Source: Bacteroidales bacterium UBA5382
GTDB lineage: Bacteria > Bacteroidota > Bacteroidia > Bacteroidales > Dysgonomonadaceae
Reading direction: 5' to 3'
DNA: 49,848 nt
NCBI GenBank assembly: GCA_002409745.1
Contig: DHOU01000046.1
Coordinates: 1-49,848 of the forward strand
Shown in pieces: positions 35,480 through 44,874 of the stretch (positions within the stretch are counted from its first letter, which is position 1; each line of letters starts with the position of its first letter). The notes under the pieces were generated by a model that saw nothing but the letters and a program-made list of their open reading frames with translations, was not told the DNA's origin and searched no databases. The translations under genes and the position numbers were made by a program.

Positions 35480-36025
35480 ATGAAAAAAGTATCTGTATTA
35501 TTAGCCAATGGTTTTGAAGAAATCGAAGCCTTAGGAACCATCGACATCCTGAGAAGAGCGGAAATTCAAGTACAAACCGTTTCCATTCACTCTCATCGTG
35601 AAGTAACGGGAGCCCATCAAATACAAGTTACGGCGGAAAAGGTTTTTGAAGAGGTGGATTTCTCGCAAGTAGATGTCCTGGTGTTGCCGGGAGGAATGCC
35701 GGGGGCAAAAAACCTCAATGAGCACGAGGGGGTTAAGCGTGTTTTAAAAGATTTTGCGGCTCAAGACAAATATATCGCCGCCATTTGCGCCGCACCGATG
35801 GTATTGGGCGGCTTGAATTTGCTGGACGGGAAAAAAGCCACATGCTATCCCGGATTCGAACCCGAACTGATTGGGGCGAAAATAACCGATAAACCCGTGG
35901 TTACCGATGGGAAAATCATTACCGGTAAAGGCCCCGGATTGGTCTTCGACTTCGCCTTGGATCTCGTTGAAAAAATTGCCGGAATAGCTACCCGCCAAGA
36001 GGTACAAGAAGGCCTTCTGCTGTAG
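35480..36025 (+). CDS. DJ-1/PfpI family protein
   Basis: 181 residues from the ATG at 35480, chosen because the upstream part of the open frame overlaps the TonB-like gene out of frame. DJ-1 features: the glutamate in GFEEIEALG, LPGGMPGAKNL, and the reactive cysteine in AAICAAPMVLGG. Homologues act in deglycation or oxidative stress protection (YajL), though this activity is debated. It follows the TonB-like gene by 22 bp. Confidence 0.9.
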   Translation: MKKVSVLLANGFEEIEALGTIDILRRAEIQVQTVSIHSHREVTGAHQIQVTAEKVFEEVDFSQVDVLVLPGGMPGAKNLNEHEGVKRVLKDFAAQDKYIAAICAAPMVLGGLNLLDGKKATCYPGFEPELIGAKITDKPVVTDGKIITGKGPGLVFDFALDLVEKIAGIATRQEVQEGLLL

Positions 36026-36142
36026 CTTGCGCTAAACCGTCAGCTATCAGGCGGCCTTATTCAGTCTTCTGTCTCATGGCCCGCTTTTAGCTGTTGGCTC
36101 TCGAAAAAAGACCCGTCACGGTAAAAATTAAGGTGCAAAGAG

Positions 36143-36173
36143 TTGGTTATAAACAAAAAACCAATTACCTTTG
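36143..36173 (+). promoter_or_regulatory. Promoter of rpsA
   Basis: TTG (36143-36145) and TACCTTTG (36166-36173) are 20 bp apart and fit the Bacteroidetes -33/-7 pattern, 60 bp before the rpsA start. Confidence 0.72.
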
Positions 36174-36233
36174 CACTGTTTTTAAACAATATAAAGTCTA
36201 ACTTATTAATTACAAAAAATTTATTAGCATCAC

Positions 36234-38315
36234 ATGACAGAAAACTTAAAAAACGTGGCTCCACTGGAAGAGTTCGACTGGAACGCTTATGCCGAAGGTG
36301 AAATCTACAATAAGGAGAGCAGGGAAAAACTGACCGAAAACTACGACAATACGCTGAGTAAAATCACCGATAATGAAGTCGTAACGGGCATCGTCACCTC
36401 CATGAACAAACGCGAAGTGGTTGTAAACATCGGATACAAATCGGACGGAGTCGTATCGATGAACGAATTCCGTTACAATCCGGACTTGAAAATAGGCGAC
36501 GAAGTAGAAGTCTATATTGAAAGTCAAGAAGACAAAAAAGGACAATTGATCCTTTCTCACAAAAAAGCGCGCGCATCGCGTTCCTGGGAACGTGTCAACG
36601 CGGCATTGGAAAACAATGAAGTTATCAAGGGATATATCAAATGCCGCACGAAAGGCGGTATGATTGTCGATGTTTTCGGCATCGAAGCATTCCTTCCGGG
36701 ATCTCAGATCGACGTGAAGCCGATCCGCGATTACGACTTGTTTGTCGATAAGACCATGGAATTCAAAGTCGTGAAAATAAACCCCGAATACAAAAACGTG
36801 GTGGTTTCGCACAAGGCCTTGATAGAAGAAGAATTGGAACAACAAAAGAAAGAAATCATCTCGAAACTCGAAAAAGGACAAGTTCTCGAAGGCGTCGTGA
36901 AGAACATTACTTCTTACGGTGTGTTTGTTGACTTGGGCGGCGTCGACGGTTTGATTCATATTACCGATCTCTCGTGGGGACGCATTCAACATCCCGATGA
37001 AGTCGTTAAACTGGACGACAAAATCAATGTGGTCATCCTCGATTTCGACGACGAAAAGAAAAGAATCGCTCTCGGCTTGAAACAACTCACCCCGCATCCG
37101 TGGGATGCTTTGGATGAAAACCTGAAAGTAGGCGACATCGTGAAGGGTAAAGTCGTTGTTGTGGCCGATTACGGTGCGTTTGTAGAAATCGCTCCGGGCG
37201 TAGAAGGACTTATCCACGTTTCGGAAATGAGCTGGACACAGCATTTACACAGCGCACAAGACTTCATGAAAGTCAACGACGAGGTGGATGCGGTTATTCT
37301 CTCGCTCGACCGCGAAGAACGGAAAATGTCACTGGGCGTAAAACAACTCAAACCGGATCCTTGGGAAAATATCGAAATAAAATATCCGGTGGGTAGTTCG
37401 CATACCGCTATTGTCCGCAACTTCACCAACTTCGGCGCTTTCGTGGAAATCGAAGAAGGCGTAGAAGGATTAATCCATATCTCCGATCTTTCCTGGACGA
37501 AGAAAATCAAACACCCGAGCGAAGTGACCGAAATCGGCGCTCCTATCGAAGTACAAGTACTCGACATCGACAAGGAAAACCGTCGCTTGAGCCTTGGACA
37601 CAAACAACTCGAAGAAAATCCTTGGGATGTATTCGAAACCATCTTTACTCCCGGATCGGTACACGAGGGGACGGTTATCGAATTGACCGATAAAGGCGCG
37701 GTAATTTCACTGACTTACGGCGTGGAAGGTTTTGCAACATCGAAACATCTTATTAAAGAAGACAATTCTCAAGCTCAAATCGATGAAAAACTCGACTTCA
37801 AAGTGATTGAATTCAATAAAGACGCTAAACGTATTATTGTTTCACACAGCAGAGTATGGGAAGATAAGCAAGATGGCGGATCGGGCGATTCGAGAAGAAA
37901 AGGAAAACGTTCCGGCAGAAAAGAGGAAGGCCATGATATTCCATTGACGACGGCTCCATTAGAAAAGACGACGTTGGGTGATATCGAAGAATTAGCCGCA
38001 TTGAAAGAAAAGTTAGATAACCAAAAGGCTAAAGCTGTTGCCAAAAAAGAACAAAAGAAGGAAGCAGCCAAGCCGGAGAAAGAGGTAGAAGAGGCGAAAG
38101 AGGTAGAAACGAAAGAAGCAGCAGAAACGGTTGAAGCCGTTGATGCCGTTGAACCGGTAACCGAAGTCGCTGCCGAAGTCACGACCGAAGTCACGACCGA
38201 AGTAGCTGTTGAAGATTCGAACAAAGAACCGGAAACGGTTGCCGACGCTCCCGCTGAAGCAAAAACCATTGCAGAAGAGGGAAAAGAAGAAGAAGAAAAG
38301 GAATCGAAAGAATAA
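36234..38315 (+). CDS. rpsA: 30S ribosomal protein S1 with acidic C-terminal tail
   Basis: 693 residues. Six S1 RNA-binding repeats are visible between about 45 and 545; repeats such as GVFVDLGGVDGLIHITDLSWG, GAFVEIAPGVEGLIHVSEMSW and GAFVEIEEGVEGLIHISDLSW are easily recognised. The rest is a linker (SRRKGKRSGRKEE) and a low-complexity tail of about 90 residues rich in E, K, A, V and T with EVTTEV repeats. S1 unfolds and positions mRNA on the ribosome, which matters in Bacteroidetes where Shine-Dalgarno pairing is little used. The tail is longer than I would expect for the family. Confidence 0.97.
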   Translation: MTENLKNVAPLEEFDWNAYAEGEIYNKESREKLTENYDNTLSKITDNEVVTGIVTSMNKREVVVNIGYKSDGVVSMNEFRYNPDLKIGDEVEVYIESQEDKKGQLILSHKKARASRSWERVNAALENNEVIKGYIKCRTKGGMIVDVFGIEAFLPGSQIDVKPIRDYDLFVDKTMEFKVVKINPEYKNVVVSHKALIEEELEQQKKEIISKLEKGQVLEGVVKNITSYGVFVDLGGVDGLIHITDLSWGRIQHPDEVVKLDDKINVVILDFDDEKKRIALGLKQLTPHPWDALDENLKVGDIVKGKVVVVADYGAFVEIAPGVEGLIHVSEMSWTQHLHSAQDFMKVNDEVDAVILSLDREERKMSLGVKQLKPDPWENIEIKYPVGSSHTAIVRNFTNFGAFVEIEEGVEGLIHISDLSWTKKIKHPSEVTEIGAPIEVQVLDIDKENRRLSLGHKQLEENPWDVFETIFTPGSVHEGTVIELTDKGAVISLTYGVEGFATSKHLIKEDNSQAQIDEKLDFKVIEFNKDAKRIIVSHSRVWEDKQDGGSGDSRRKGKRSGRKEEGHDIPLTTAPLEKTTLGDIEELAALKEKLDNQKAKAVAKKEQKKEAAKPEKEVEEAKEVETKEAAETVEAVDAVEPVTEVAAEVTTEVTTEVAVEDSNKEPETVADAPAEAKTIAEEGKEEEEKESKE

Positions 38316-38334
38316 CTTTTTCCCATTCATAGTA

Positions 38335-38367
38335 AAAAAGCCTCTCCGTAACAGGGAGGCTTTTTTT
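38335..38367 (+). terminator. Terminator of rpsA
   Basis: A GCCTC/GAGGC-based stem flanked by A6 on the left and T7 on the right lies 20 bp after the rpsA stop. Confidence 0.85.
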
Positions 38368-38513
38368 GTATCCTTTACCATAAGGGCGTATCACGAAGAT
38401 ATTCAATTTCCAGAGGCCTATTTTCTATTTTGAGATGGTCACTTCCTGAAAGAACTGAAAAAAACAGGCCCGGACATGTAAGAAAAAATTCATTTCACCG
38501 TCTATAAAGATGT

Positions 38514-39035
38514 ATGGATGCTCAACAGTTTCAACGCCAGATTTTGTGCTACTCCGATAAGATGTACCGGATGGCACGGTCGATATTGCTCGATGAGAGC
38601 GGCGCGAAAGATGCGTTTCAGGACCTCGTCATGCGATTATGGGAGCGGCGCGATCAATTGGACATAATTGAGAATAAGCAAGCTTTTTCCCTTACATCGA
38701 TGCGGAACTTGTGTGTCGATTTATTACGGAAAAAGCTTGAATACGGCGGGCTCACGGCCGATATCGTTTCCAGCGCTCCCGACCCGCAACAAGAACTGGA
38801 AGAGCAAGACTCCCTCCACAACATCCATAGACTCATCGACAGCTTGCCCGAACTGCAACGCACGATCGTCCGGATGAAAGACGTGGAGGAAATAGACATC
38901 AGGGAAATTGCGCAAATCCTCTATATGAGTGAAAATGCCGTGACGGTAAACTTGTCTCGGGCACGCAAAAAATTACGGGATATGATCGTAACAATCCAAC
39001 AATCGGAAGAAAAACAGTATGAACGAAATCGATAA
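38514..39035 (+). CDS. ECF-type RNA polymerase sigma factor
   Basis: 173 residues. Region 2 (MARSILLDESGAKDAFQDLVMRLWERRDQL, AFSLTSMRNLCVDLLRKK) and region 4 (LIDSLPELQRTIVRMKDVEEIDIREIAQILYMSENAVTVNLSRARKKL) are complete. It overlaps the next gene, a membrane anti-sigma candidate, by 17 bp, the usual coupling. Confidence 0.92.
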   Translation: MDAQQFQRQILCYSDKMYRMARSILLDESGAKDAFQDLVMRLWERRDQLDIIENKQAFSLTSMRNLCVDLLRKKLEYGGLTADIVSSAPDPQQELEEQDSLHNIHRLIDSLPELQRTIVRMKDVEEIDIREIAQILYMSENAVTVNLSRARKKLRDMIVTIQQSEEKQYERNR

Positions 39036-39531
39036 ATTACTCAATGATTATTTCGAAGGCTTGACTTCAATCGAAGAAGAAAAACGATTGAAACAGTATT
39101 TTGAAAGTGACCGCGTGAAACCGGAACATCAAATGTATAAAACACTGTTCGCCGCCTTTTCGCAAGAACGAGAATGGACTTCGCCGCCGGCCCGCTTGCC
39201 GCGGGAATCGAAAAGAAAACCGTTCAATTTAAAATTATGGATACCCCTATCCGGCGCTGTTGCCGCATGCGGACTGCTCCTTTTTTTCACAACCCCCTTC
39301 AGCCGTTTCCAAAAACCCGACTATGTGGTTATTGTCAACGGACGCCATATCACCAATGCACGGGAGGCGCGCTGTTATGCCGACCGGATGTTTTTCGAGG
39401 CGGAGAAAGAAATGAAAGAAAGTTTCCGCTCCGTTATACGGGCGCGGCAGATTACGCAAAACATGGATGCGGATAAAATTTTTGAAGGAGTACACAAAAG
39501 TATAACCGATAGACAAACGCAAGAAAAATAA
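39019..39531 (+). CDS. Probable membrane anti-sigma factor
   Basis: 170 residues. The N-terminal cytoplasmic part (MNEIDKLLNDYFEGLTSIEEEKRLKQYFE) resembles the sigma-binding start of Bacteroidetes anti-sigma proteins. One membrane segment lies at about 73-92 (LWIPLSGAVAACGLLLFF), and about 75 residues lie outside the membrane. It overlaps the sigma gene. No FecR domain is seen, so the signal is not evidently TonB-receptor-linked. Confidence 0.75.
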   Translation: MNEIDKLLNDYFEGLTSIEEEKRLKQYFESDRVKPEHQMYKTLFAAFSQEREWTSPPARLPRESKRKPFNLKLWIPLSGAVAACGLLLFFTTPFSRFQKPDYVVIVNGRHITNAREARCYADRMFFEAEKEMKESFRSVIRARQITQNMDADKIFEGVHKSITDRQTQEK

Positions 39532-39550
39532 CTTTTAAAAAACAACGAAT

Positions 39551-40003
39551 ATGAAAAAATTGATCTCTCTTACAGCGATATTTTGTATGTTGGCGGCAAC
39601 CGTCTCCGCACAACAAATCGAAAAGATCTTCGAAAAATATCAGGAAGACGAACGGTTCCAATATATTTATCAAAAAAAAGAGAATAAATATGATCGCTAT
39701 GATGATTATGGAGATAGCAGTAACGAAAAAATATACTCTTCCATGGTCAGCGATGGGCGAAAAATGCTCACATTGAATACTAAAGATAAATCTTTTGCAG
39801 AAATATTTAAGAAAGAGATAAATCAAGCTTTGGAAGCGGATAAATTCGAAAACACCTCTTATGTGAGGACCGGTAAAGACAATAAAGTCGCTAAATATTA
39901 CAGGATAACCAACAAGAGAGCGGATAAAGTAACACTCATTTTAAATTCCGACACCGTAATGGTTATTTGGAGCGCATACATTCCTAAAAACGAAAAGAAA
40001 TAA
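39551..40003 (+). CDS. Secreted protein of unknown function in the sigma operon
   Basis: 150 residues. A signal peptide ends around residue 20 (AATVSAQQ), and the mature protein is charged. It contains the pattern QIEKIFEKYQEDERFQYI near the start and a later strand (DKVTLILNSDTVMVIWSAYI). It recalls DUF4252-type proteins of Bacteroidetes, which also accompany sigma/anti-sigma pairs, but I cannot confirm the family. A terminator follows. Confidence 0.65.
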   Translation: MKKLISLTAIFCMLAATVSAQQIEKIFEKYQEDERFQYIYQKKENKYDRYDDYGDSSNEKIYSSMVSDGRKMLTLNTKDKSFAEIFKKEINQALEADKFENTSYVRTGKDNKVAKYYRITNKRADKVTLILNSDTVMVIWSAYIPKNEKK

Positions 40004-40048
40004 CTCTCTATTTTTATAACTCTACTTTTTTTAATAAACCATTGTTTC

Positions 40049-40080
40049 CGGGAGCGTTGTTGCCACGCTCCCGTTTTTTT
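40049..40080 (+). terminator. Terminator of the sigma factor operon
   Basis: CGGGAGCGT/ACGCTCCCG, a perfect 9-bp stem with a 7-nt loop, is followed by T7. Confidence 0.9.
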
Positions 40081-40239
40081 GGCGACCATCAGCTTTAACC
40101 TAAAGGCCTGTTAAGGAATAACCTATACTGACAGCACCGCTATTCGCGGCAATATGCACCTTGATAACGGACAAAATAACCGCGGTTGTTTTGGACCCTT
40201 TATTCCAAACAGCCCCTAAAAAGCTGAGGGGATTTTGCC

Positions 40240-40247
40240 TATCTTTG
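40240..40247 (+). promoter_or_regulatory. -7 box of the radical SAM gene
   Basis: TATCTTTG matches TAnnTTTG. Transcription would begin near 40254, so upstream in-frame codons cannot be the start. This favours the GTG at 40272. Confidence 0.6.
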
Positions 40248-40271
40248 TGCTTGAAAAAAGATAATGACAAC

Positions 40272-41210
40272 GTGAACTCAACAAATAAACCCTATCGCGA
40301 CTTTTCCGAATTCTTATCGCTGCATTTTCCGTATAAAGTGCAGAAGATATCGATCAATGCCGGTTTTACCTGTCCCAACCGCGACGGAAGCAAAGGGCGC
40401 GGAGGCTGCACGTACTGCAATAATCAAAGTTTCAGTCCCGGCTACGGAAAGCCGGAAAAGAGTGTCGCGAATCAGTTGCAAGACGGCATCGCTTTTTTCG
40501 CGCATAAATATCCCGAGATGCACTATCTCGCCTACTTTCAGTCGTATACGAATACGTATGACTCCATAGACAAACTCATCTCGATGTATCGTGAAGCGCT
40601 CGCCCATCCTCAAGTAAAAGGACTGGTGGTAAGCACACGACCGGACTGCATGCCGGACGCGTTGCTCGATTTCTTCGAGGAATTGTCGCAGGAAACTTTC
40701 GTCCTTATCGAATACGGGGTGGAATCGACGTTGAACCAAACACTCGAACGGGTAAACCGCCTGCATACGTTTGAAGAATCGGCGGATACGATTGTCCGGA
40801 CGGCAAAAAAGAACATCCCCACCGGCGCCCACCTTATTTTGGGCCTTCCCGGTGAAACCCGTGACGACATCCTTTCGCACGCCCGTAAGCTGTCCGGATT
40901 GCCGCTAACTACCCTTAAAATGCACCAATTACAAATCATTCGCGGCACGGCGATGGCAAAGGAATACCGCCTTTTCCCCGACTCGTTTCCACTGTACAGC
41001 GTAGACGAATATGCCGATTTGTGTGTCGACTTCGCCGAACGGCTTCACCCCGATTTCTATATCGAACGGTTTGCCTCCCAGTCTCCCAAAAACCTGCTTA
41101 TCGCACCGGATTGGGGACTGAAGAACTACGAATTCACTCAGCGGGTGATTAAACGCTTCCAGGAAAGAAATTCATGGCAGGGGAAAAGATTCTCGGAGAA
41201 TGGAGAATGA
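40272..41210 (+). CDS. TIGR01212 family radical SAM protein (YhcC-like)
   Basis: About 312 residues from the GTG at 40272. The frame is open back to 40161, but that stretch contains the probable promoter. The cluster region is SINAGFTCPNRDG, then GGCTYCNNQSF, supplying the three cysteines. Family-typical stretches follow: YLAYFQSYTNTYDSIDKL, GLVVSTRPDC, LIEYGVESTLNQTLERVNR, GAHLILGLPGE and APDWGLKN. The substrate of this family is not established. Confidence 0.85.
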   Translation: MNSTNKPYRDFSEFLSLHFPYKVQKISINAGFTCPNRDGSKGRGGCTYCNNQSFSPGYGKPEKSVANQLQDGIAFFAHKYPEMHYLAYFQSYTNTYDSIDKLISMYREALAHPQVKGLVVSTRPDCMPDALLDFFEELSQETFVLIEYGVESTLNQTLERVNRLHTFEESADTIVRTAKKNIPTGAHLILGLPGETRDDILSHARKLSGLPLTTLKMHQLQIIRGTAMAKEYRLFPDSFPLYSVDEYADLCVDFAERLHPDFYIERFASQSPKNLLIAPDWGLKNYEFTQRVIKRFQERNSWQGKRFSENGE

Positions 41211-41276
41211 ACGATGAATGATGAACGATGAATGATGAACTATGAACGATGAACTATGAATGGAACGATGAATGAG
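41209..41276. repeat. Word repeat (GATGAACGATGAAT type)
   Basis: About 65 bp of GATGAATGATGAAC-like words follow the radical SAM gene. No gene. Confidence 0.75.
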
Positions 41277-41297
41277 CAGAAGTGCCCGGTAACGTCC

Positions 41298-42035
41298 TTA
41301 TAATTTATGATTCCATTCCCGGCGCGAGTATTTATTTTTCCGCAGGGTTTCTACGTATTCGACATCGTGATTTTCAAGCATCTGTAAATCCGTTATCGAA
41401 TAGTATTTCTTCATCTCCTTCGTAAACAAGTCAAAAAAGATATCGGAGGGCGGATACTCCAATCCGTTTTCATGCAGATATGTCCGGATATTTTTTACCG
41501 GACTGGGAACCGAAGCGGTGGCTCTCTTATGGATACGCCCGTTTTCGGGGGTCAACGCACGATGTAACTTCTCGATATCGGCATCGTAAAGCAATGTTCC
41601 ATGATGCAACTCCCTCTTACGGGAAACATGCGAAGCCGTTCCCGATATTTTATATCCCCCGGGTAACCACAAATCTTTTCTTTTCCACATTTGCACGGGA
41701 ACTTGAAATGATTTCAAGACGTCCATCACCGGAAGCAAAAACCCGCCGCTTAAAGGCGATTGCCCGGCGCGCTGATTGTGAATAAAACAATAATTCAGAT
41801 TTCCTTTATCATGATACACGGCTCCCCCACCCGACAATCGACGGACAATGCGGATATCGTGCTCGATACAAAAATCCATATCCACCTCGTTCACCACCGC
41901 CTGATTGGATCCGATAATCACGCACGGCTCATTGACATAGAGAAACAGAAAATCATCTTCGCTACCGGAAAAAAGATATTCTTCCGCCGCCAAATTAAAT
42001 GCCGCTGCCGACGATGGTGAAAACAGAATCTTCAT
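41298..42035 (-). CDS. Lipoate-protein ligase A family protein
   Basis: 245 residues from the ATG at 42035. RRLSGGGAVYHDKGNLNYCF is the lipoyl-AMP binding motif and KISGTASHVSRKRELHHGTLL carries the catalytic lysine. It attaches lipoate to E2 or GcvH proteins. It lies near lpdA, the lipoamide dehydrogenase gene, with an aldolase gene between, so the three may serve one pathway. Confidence 0.9.
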   Translation of the reverse strand: MKILFSPSSAAAFNLAAEEYLFSGSEDDFLFLYVNEPCVIIGSNQAVVNEVDMDFCIEHDIRIVRRLSGGGAVYHDKGNLNYCFIHNQRAGQSPLSGGFLLPVMDVLKSFQVPVQMWKRKDLWLPGGYKISGTASHVSRKRELHHGTLLYDADIEKLHRALTPENGRIHKRATASVPSPVKNIRTYLHENGLEYPPSDIFFDLFTKEMKKYYSITDLQMLENHDVEYVETLRKNKYSRREWNHKL

Positions 42036-42064
42036 AATTGACGGCAAAAGTAACAAAAAAGGAG

Positions 42065-43363
42065 TTATTTCACATTAAAAGCAATACGCAAATCCTCGAT
42101 TTCTTTGTCGCCCATCGGTTGTAAAGGACCGATAGCCGACGCCATTACCAATGAGTTGGCTGAAAATTCGGCGACTTCGAGATAATCGAATGTATTCAAT
42201 AATTTATCGCCGGTAACGAAGACACTGTCGTTTTCGACTAATAGCACACGGTTCTCGTTAAAAAGTTTTGCCACATGATCGACATCATTATAGATCAAGC
42301 CGAACGGGATCGAAGGGATATCCTGCAAAAAAATCCAACTTTCGGGTATGGTGCGGACATCAAACTTGGTTCCACTGACGGCATGCGCCATGAGATTGAC
42401 CGGTTGTGTGCAAATAATCGAATTGATATGCGGGTTGAGCTGATAAATGCGTTGGTGCAAGGCCATCGACCGGCTTGGGGTTTTGCCGGCTTCCGCCATT
42501 CCGTTCTTTACCTGTACAATATCACCGGGAACAATATCCATGCGCGCAACATTGTGCGGAGTAATCAGGAAATCATTGTCTCTCCATCGTGCCGAAACGG
42601 TTCCATAGGTGGATATCATTAAGCCCTGATTACAGGCGCGGCGGATAATATCGACCATCTCCGTGCGCAAAGCCCGCTCATCGGAAGGATATTCAATATC
42701 GACAAAATGAGGAACATTGGCAGGTAAATGATTCACATATTTCAGCACCTGTTCATCCGTTAAATAGTTCACCTCGCCCAAACGCTTGGCATTGACAATG
42801 GTGCGGCAACAAAACTCCAGCGTTTCAAAGCGCTGATAAGCATCCATCATATCGCTTCCGCCCAACACCACCCCATGATTTTCCATAATCACGGCTTTGT
42901 ATCGTTTATCTTTAAATTGACGGGCAATCTTTTCGCCCAAGTCTACGCTTCCGGGCGTACCGTAGGGTGCAAAACCGATATCCCCGCAAATGCTATGTGC
43001 TTGCGGGACTATTTTGGTATCGGGCACGACATGCGCTATGCTGAAAGCAACCAATGCCGGCGGATGTGCATGAATAATGGCGGTCAGTTCCGGACGGGTT
43101 TCATAAATGGCTTTATGAAACGGATATTCCGACGAAGGTTTATGTAAGCCGATAATCGTTCCATCCTTTTTTACACACATGATATCCTTTGTGGTAAGCG
43201 AACCTTTATCGACGCCCGAAGGAGTGATCCAAATATCGCCGTTCTTATCTCGGATGGAAATATTTCCTCCCGAAGTGGTCGTCATTCCGCTTTTATAAAT
43301 TCGCCCCATAATCATATTAATCTGCTCTACGGGGTGCATCAATTTGACATCTAACTGTTTCAT
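42065..43363 (-). CDS. Class II aldolase/adducin protein, tandem domains
   Basis: 432 residues, two class II aldolase domains in series. The first (about 10-205) has the active-site pattern: TTSGGNISIR, HAHPPALVAF with the zinc histidines, and MENHGVVLGG. The second (about 230-425) keeps the fold, but its corresponding positions read CTQPVNLMAHAV and VENDSVFVTG, so metal ligands are lost. Likely the first domain is catalytic and the second structural or regulatory. The sugar-phosphate substrate (such as fuculose- or ribulose-phosphate) is not known. Confidence 0.85.
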   Translation of the reverse strand: MKQLDVKLMHPVEQINMIMGRIYKSGMTTTSGGNISIRDKNGDIWITPSGVDKGSLTTKDIMCVKKDGTIIGLHKPSSEYPFHKAIYETRPELTAIIHAHPPALVAFSIAHVVPDTKIVPQAHSICGDIGFAPYGTPGSVDLGEKIARQFKDKRYKAVIMENHGVVLGGSDMMDAYQRFETLEFCCRTIVNAKRLGEVNYLTDEQVLKYVNHLPANVPHFVDIEYPSDERALRTEMVDIIRRACNQGLMISTYGTVSARWRDNDFLITPHNVARMDIVPGDIVQVKNGMAEAGKTPSRSMALHQRIYQLNPHINSIICTQPVNLMAHAVSGTKFDVRTIPESWIFLQDIPSIPFGLIYNDVDHVAKLFNENRVLLVENDSVFVTGDKLLNTFDYLEVAEFSANSLVMASAIGPLQPMGDKEIEDLRIAFNVK

Positions 43364-43417
43364 TCTTTTATTTATTATAGATCATGTTTATGATTGAGAT
43401 TGATAAAGAAAGCCGTA

Positions 43418-44770
43418 TCATGCAAACAACGTCTCCCTGATGATTTCACTTACAGTGGGATGCGGAAAGACCACCTCCTTTAACTCCTTCACGGTCATCT
43501 CCTGCTCGATGGCCATACAGGCTCCGTAAATGATTTCGCTGCTTGGATTGCCCAACAGATGCACGCCGATGATCTCACCATGCTTTTCTCCGGTAAGAAT
43601 CTTGCACAAGCCCGTCCCCCCTTCGTTTTCGGCGACAAAACGGCCGGCATACGCCATGGGAAGTTGGGACACCCGGTAGGGAATGCCTTTGGCTTTGGCC
43701 GATTCCTCGGTCTCTCCTGCACCGGCGACTTCGGGATTGGTATACACAACGCCGGGAATGGCATTATATCGCATTCGATCATTGCCTCCGGTAAGGTTGT
43801 TTACCACCACTTCACCTTCGCGGCTGGCCGTATGCGCCAGTAACGAAAAGCCGGTCACGTCGCCCGCGGCATATACACCGGGCACATTCGTCCGCATCCG
43901 GTCGTCCGTTTTAATTCCACCCCGATACAACTCCACGCCGAGGCTTTCCAGTCCGAACCCTTTTACATTGGGCCGGCGGCCGACACTCAGCAGAATTTTA
44001 TCGCCTTCCGCCGTGTGCGTTTCGCCGTCTTTCTCAAAAACCACCTTATGCCCATCGATCTGAACGACCTTCGCATTCAGATGGAAGGTAATCCCTTTTT
44101 TAGCATAGATATTGCGCAACAGGGACGAAATTTCGTCATCCAGTCCGCCCAGAATTTCGGGCAGCATTTCCACCACGGTGACTTTTGTTCCGATACTGTT
44201 ATAAAAACTGGCGAATTCCATACCGATCACGCCCCCGCCGATGACGACCAGCGATTCGGGTTGTGCCGGCAATTCAAGGATTTCACGGTTGGTAAGCACC
44301 GTATCGCCGGCTTCCTCCAGCCCCGGAATGGGCGGCACGGCGGCTTCGGAACCGGTGCAGACCAGCAGGTTCTTTCCGCTATACCTCTCGCCGTTGCAAG
44401 CGACCTCTATGCCGCCGGCACCCCGTCCTTGTATCACGGCTTCGCCTCTGACAACCTCTACGTGATTGGCCTTCATGTTGGCTTCCACCCCTAAAACAAG
44501 TTTGCGGACAACTTTCTTCTTCCGGGAAACCACTCTCCCGAAATCGAACCGGATGTTTTCGGCAAATACGCCGTACTTATCGCCATGCAAAGCGCTTTCA
44601 TATATTTTGGCACTATATAGCAAGGTCTTCGTGGGAATGCATCCCTCGTTGAGACAGACGCCTCCCATCGCTTTTTTTTCGAATAAAGCCACCTTTAGGC
44701 CGGAGTGTCCGGCACGTTCCGCCGCCACATATCCGGCCGGCCCTCCTCCAATGATTAATAAATCGTACAT
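43418..44770 (-). CDS. lpdA: Dihydrolipoyl dehydrogenase
   Basis: 450 residues. An FAD-binding start (LLIIGGGPAGYVAA), the redox disulfide in GGVCLNEGCIPTKTLL, the NAD-binding VVIGGGVIGMEFASF, AAGDVTG, and the C-terminal HPTVSEI with the catalytic histidine. It reoxidises lipoamide in 2-oxoacid dehydrogenase or glycine cleavage complexes, matching the neighbouring lipoate ligase. The E2 partner is not in this window. Confidence 0.96.
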   Translation of the reverse strand: MYDLLIIGGGPAGYVAAERAGHSGLKVALFEKKAMGGVCLNEGCIPTKTLLYSAKIYESALHGDKYGVFAENIRFDFGRVVSRKKKVVRKLVLGVEANMKANHVEVVRGEAVIQGRGAGGIEVACNGERYSGKNLLVCTGSEAAVPPIPGLEEAGDTVLTNREILELPAQPESLVVIGGGVIGMEFASFYNSIGTKVTVVEMLPEILGGLDDEISSLLRNIYAKKGITFHLNAKVVQIDGHKVVFEKDGETHTAEGDKILLSVGRRPNVKGFGLESLGVELYRGGIKTDDRMRTNVPGVYAAGDVTGFSLLAHTASREGEVVVNNLTGGNDRMRYNAIPGVVYTNPEVAGAGETEESAKAKGIPYRVSQLPMAYAGRFVAENEGGTGLCKILTGEKHGEIIGVHLLGNPSSEIIYGACMAIEQEMTVKELKEVVFPHPTVSEIIRETLFA

Positions 44771-44866
44771 AATGTTTGTTTAAATAAGACAGTAGATAAA
44801 AGAATGCAGAGCATCACCCTCAGCGATATCAGCAGGAATAGAAACAGTCCCGATAATCGTATGCCG

Positions 44867-44874
44867 CAAAGTTA
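44867..44874 (-). promoter_or_regulatory. Possible -7 box upstream of lpdA
   Basis: TAACTTTG on the minus strand fits TAnnTTTG, about 97 bp before lpdA. No clear -33 box. Confidence 0.45.

Noticed and set aside
36246..37244. Long open frame opposite rpsA
   Set aside because: It is the antisense of a highly expressed gene with strong codon bias; the S1 repeats are plainly on the plus strand.
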